Assembly: GCA_036558265.1 (NCBI GenBank)
Contig: DATBFY010000456.1
Coordinates: 1-6,082 of the forward strand
DNA length: 6,082 nucleotides
Direction: 5' to 3'
Source of the DNA: RYN-433 sp036558265
GTDB lineage: Bacteria > Planctomycetota > Phycisphaerae > Tepidisphaerales > Tepidisphaeraceae
The position numbers were made by a program, and so were the translations under genes. Every line of letters begins with the position of its first letter. Position 1 is the first letter of the stretch. The notes under the pieces were generated by a model. It did no database searches and had not been told where the DNA came from. It saw only the letters and a program-made list of their open reading frames with translations. Positions 4,043-6,082 of the stretch are shown here, piece after piece.

Positions 4043-6082
4043 TCAATCGACGTCGGTGACGGTCTCCTTCTTCTGGATGTCGAGGACGATGTCCAGCGCG
4101 CTGCCGTCGCGGTTGGCGACGAACCAGTCCTTGCCGTTGTTGCCCGAGAGCACGTCCACGTCGCTGTCGTCGAAGAGGTTGCCGTCGGCGAGCAGGCCGG
4201 CCTTGAGGGCGTTCACGCGGGCGTCGTAGTCGCCGCCCCCGCCCCAGACCAGGCGGATCTGCGAAAGGGCCGAGACGTTGTTGTCGTGGGCGGTGGTGCC
4301 GGCGATGAGCAGGTCGTCGCCGTTGTTGCCGGCGATGAAGTCCGATCCGTCGCCGCCGATCAGGACGTCGCGGCCGTTGCCGCCGAAGAGCACGTCGTCG
4401 CCGCCGCCGCCGACGAAGACGTCATCGCCCGCGGCGCCGTAGAGGAAGTCGTTTCCGCCCTCGCCCAGGAGCACGTCGTTGCTGCCGCCGCCGGTCAGGA
4501 TGTCGCTGCCGTTGCCGCCGTGGATCTCGGCCGCGACGCTGACGGAGTTGGTGACGAGGATCACGTCGTTGCCGTCGCCCCCGTCGATGCGGATGCCGCC
4601 GACCGAGGCGAAGGGGAAGACGAACGCCGGCTGCGTGTTGATGGTGACGACGTAGTTGCCGCCGGCGCCCAGGCCGAGGGTGATGCCGTCGCCGCCCGCC
4701 GTGCCGGTGACGGTGAGCACGCCCGCGATGACCACGGCGGTGCCGGTCGTGACGGCCGGGGAGATGACGACCGACTGGCTGATCGATCCGCTCAGGCCGC
4801 CCTGGTCGGTGACGGTATAGGTTACCGTGAACGTGCCGGCGGCGGCGGGTGTCCAGTTGAACGTGCCGCCGGTGCCCGTGGCGACGACGTTGTTCGACGC
4901 GTCGATGACGGTCCAGCTTTCCGCGTGCGGCGCCGGGTCGCCGGGGTCGCTGAAGGTAGCCGAATACGCCAGTGCTGAGCCCTGCGTGCCGGTCGCGGGA
5001 TGGTTGATAAACGTGGGTACGGGCGCGTGGTTGACCGGGTCGCCGTTCAGGCGGACCAGGATCATGTCGATGCCGCCGGTGATCGGGCTCCCGTCCGCCA
5101 GGCCCGCGATGGCGATCTGGCCGTCGTCGAGCATGGCCAGAGAACTCGCCAGCGCGTTGGCGCTGGCGCCGACATCGGGCAGGGTGAGCGGCTGCAGGCC
5201 GTCGTCGAGGGCGTCGGTGTCGAAGGCGGTATCGGCGGTGCCGTTGGGATTGAACCGGGCGGCGGCGACCTGGAACGGGGAGCCGGCCAGCGTGGCGGCG
5301 ACGACGACCTTGCCCGCGCCGTCCACGGCCACGCCGGTCGCGCCGCCGGGCATCGACTGCCCGACCGGCGCCAAAACCGCCGTCCCCAGTCCCGTGAGAT
5401 TGCCGTTGAAATCAAGCTGGGCGACCGCGATCTGGTCGCCGCTGGCGCCGGTGCAGCCGGCGGCGTAGACGTTTCCGCCCGCCAGCGTCATCGCGTTGAT
5501 GTCGTCCATGCCCCCGACGTCGAACCTGACCACGCCGTTGACGCCAAACGTGTTGAGCGGCACGCCGGACGCGTCGTACTTGACCAGGGCGAACTCGTCC
5601 ATGTTGCTGATGGCGTCGGAGCTCCCGCCGCCCACGATGATGCTGTGATCGGGGAGGACCACCAGGGCGTTGGCGGTGTCGAAGCTGGGCGGGGCGCCGC
5701 TATCGATCTGTCGATCCAGGTCCGTGACGGCGAGCCACTGCTGCGCGCCGTTGGCGGCGTCGAAGCGGGCGGTGAAGAAGTCGGGGCCGTCGGGCGTGCT
5801 GGCCGTGCCGGCGACGACGATGGCGGTGTTGCCGTCGGCCGCGACCCGGACGAACTGCCCCCCGACGCTGTCGTTGACGGGCAGCGTGACGGTCCGCACG
5901 CCGCCGGGGCCGAACGTCGCGTCGGGCACGCCGTCGGCCGAGAGACGGGCGACGGCGGCAGCCCCGTTAGCCATCCCCGCGACCAGGATGCGGCCCTGGC
6001 CGTCGAACGCGATGCTCTGGATCGCGTCGGCGCCGCCGCTGAAATCGACGTAGGCCAAACCGCCGTTGCCGAACGTCGGGTC
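4043..6082 (-). CDS. secreted delta-60 / Ig-PKD-like / RTX calcium-binding repeat protein, N-terminus outside the window
   Basis: The last 679 residues are visible (numbered from the first codon at the right edge), ending at TGA 4043-4045. The frame is open to the edge, so the in-frame TTG at 6058 is not the start; the first residues DPTFGNGG are already a delta-60 repeat. Delta-60-type units fill about 1-345, with TFGNGG (3-8), TFGPGG (56-61), TFGVNG (178-183), a degenerate TAFD (285-288), and strands such as GRILVAG and GKVVVAA, which suggest a beta-propeller-like fold. An Ig/PKD/cadherin-like domain covers about 351-443 (FNWTPAAAGTFTVTYTVTDQGG). RTX nonapeptides of the GGxGxDxLx type follow: one at 501-509, eight in tandem at 522-593, and one in the tail at 647-655. 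These bind calcium and fold outside the cell. The acidic C-terminus ends ETVTDVD, with no LPXTG or PEP-CTERM anchor. It is probably an exported surface or released protein; its function is unknown. No export genes are nearby. Confidence 0.9.
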   Translation of the reverse strand, partial: DPTFGNGGLAYVDFSGGADAIQSIAFDGQGRILVAGMANGAAAVARLSADGVPDATFGPGGVRTVTLPVNDSVGGQFVRVAADGNTAIVVAGTASTPDGPDFFTARFDAANGAQQWLAVTDLDRQIDSGAPPSFDTANALVVLPDHSIIVGGGSSDAISNMDEFALVKYDASGVPLNTFGVNGVVRFDVGGMDDINAMTLAGGNVYAAGCTGASGDQIAVAQLDFNGNLTGLGTAVLAPVGQSMPGGATGVAVDGAGKVVVAATLAGSPFQVAAARFNPNGTADTAFDTDALDDGLQPLTLPDVGASANALASSLAMLDDGQIAIAGLADGSPITGGIDMILVRLNGDPVNHAPVPTFINHPATGTQGSALAYSATFSDPGDPAPHAESWTVIDASNNVVATGTGGTFNWTPAAAGTFTVTYTVTDQGGLSGSISQSVVISPAVTTGTAVVIAGVLTVTGTAGGDGITLGLGAGGNYVVTINTQPAFVFPFASVGGIRIDGGDGNDVILVTNSVSVAAEIHGGNGSDILTGGGSNDVLLGEGGNDFLYGAAGDDVFVGGGGDDVLFGGNGRDVLIGGDGSDFIAGNNGDDLLIAGTTAHDNNVSALSQIRLVWGGGGDYDARVNALKAGLLADGNLFDDSDVDVLSGNNGKDWFVANRDGSALDIVLDIQKKETVTDVD
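4304..4519 (-). repeat. tandem RTX nonapeptide array, 8 x 27 bp
   Basis: Eight consecutive nine-residue units read GGNGSDILT, GGGSNDVLL, GEGGNDFLY, GAAGDDVFV, GGGGDDVLF, GGNGRDVLI, GGDGSDFIA and GNNGDDLLI. The Asp and Gly positions that ligate calcium in parallel beta-roll proteins are mostly kept. The third, fourth and fifth units have lost some glycine or polar loop residues. DNA units are diverged, so recent amplification is unlikely. Confidence 0.9.

Noticed and set aside
4304..4519. Regular 27-base spacing considered as a CRISPR or noncoding tandem array
   Set aside because: The units are diverged at DNA level but keep the RTX nonapeptide pattern in frame; this is protein repeat structure.
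3941..4978. 345-residue plus-strand open frame opposite the RTX region
   Set aside because: Its Val/Ala/Asp-rich pattern is the reverse complement of the GGxGxD repeats. There is no independent motif.
6056..6058. TTG at 6058 as start of the RTX gene
   Set aside because: The frame stays open to the window edge and the eight residues upstream (DPTFGNGG) are part of a delta-60 repeat, so the real start lies outside.

Overview
The window is strongly GC-rich with almost no AT-rich stretches. Its genes point to a free-living bacterium, most likely a planctomycete (perhaps Phycisphaerae-like). That placement is an inference from codon use, weak or absent Shine-Dalgarno sequences, and a secreted protein combining delta-60, Ig/PKD-like and RTX repeats; no marker gene settles the taxonomy.

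Layout. On the minus strand, positions 2147 down to 1 hold a compact run of three genes: lipA (lipoyl synthase), an unrecognised four-helix membrane protein, and an MFS transporter of the anion:cation symporter type that runs off the left edge. The gaps are 36 and 25 bases, so co-transcription is likely. A sigma-70-like promoter lies upstream of lipA. Divergent from it, on the plus strand, is a YmdB-family metallophosphoesterase (2264-3124) whose likely -10 box sits so close to the ATG that the mRNA may be leaderless. On the minus strand at the right, 6082 to 4043 is the 3' part of a large repeat-rich extracellular protein: delta-60 repeats, an Ig/PKD-like domain, then an RTX calcium-binding array. 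It faces ymdB tail to tail.

The 918-base convergent gap between ymdB and the RTX gene (3125-4042) holds no credible intact gene but has several structures. In order: a short GGTCTGACC/T6 palindrome; a (CCG)7 tract with a C/G-rich hairpin; a perfect 10-bp inverted repeat; a 153-bp element with terminal inverted repeats and an 8-bp direct duplication; and a strong intrinsic terminator for the RTX gene. The 153-bp element is the most informative feature. Removing it together with one copy of the duplication restores a perfect 18-bp palindrome stem, so the present sequence records the insertion of a small MITE-like element into an older hairpin.

No defence system, CRISPR array, RNA gene or intact transposase was seen. 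LipA acts in the cytosol on lipoyl domains, YmdB-type enzymes are cytosolic phosphodiesterases, and the RTX protein is presumably exported. I see no shared pathway linking the three transcription units.
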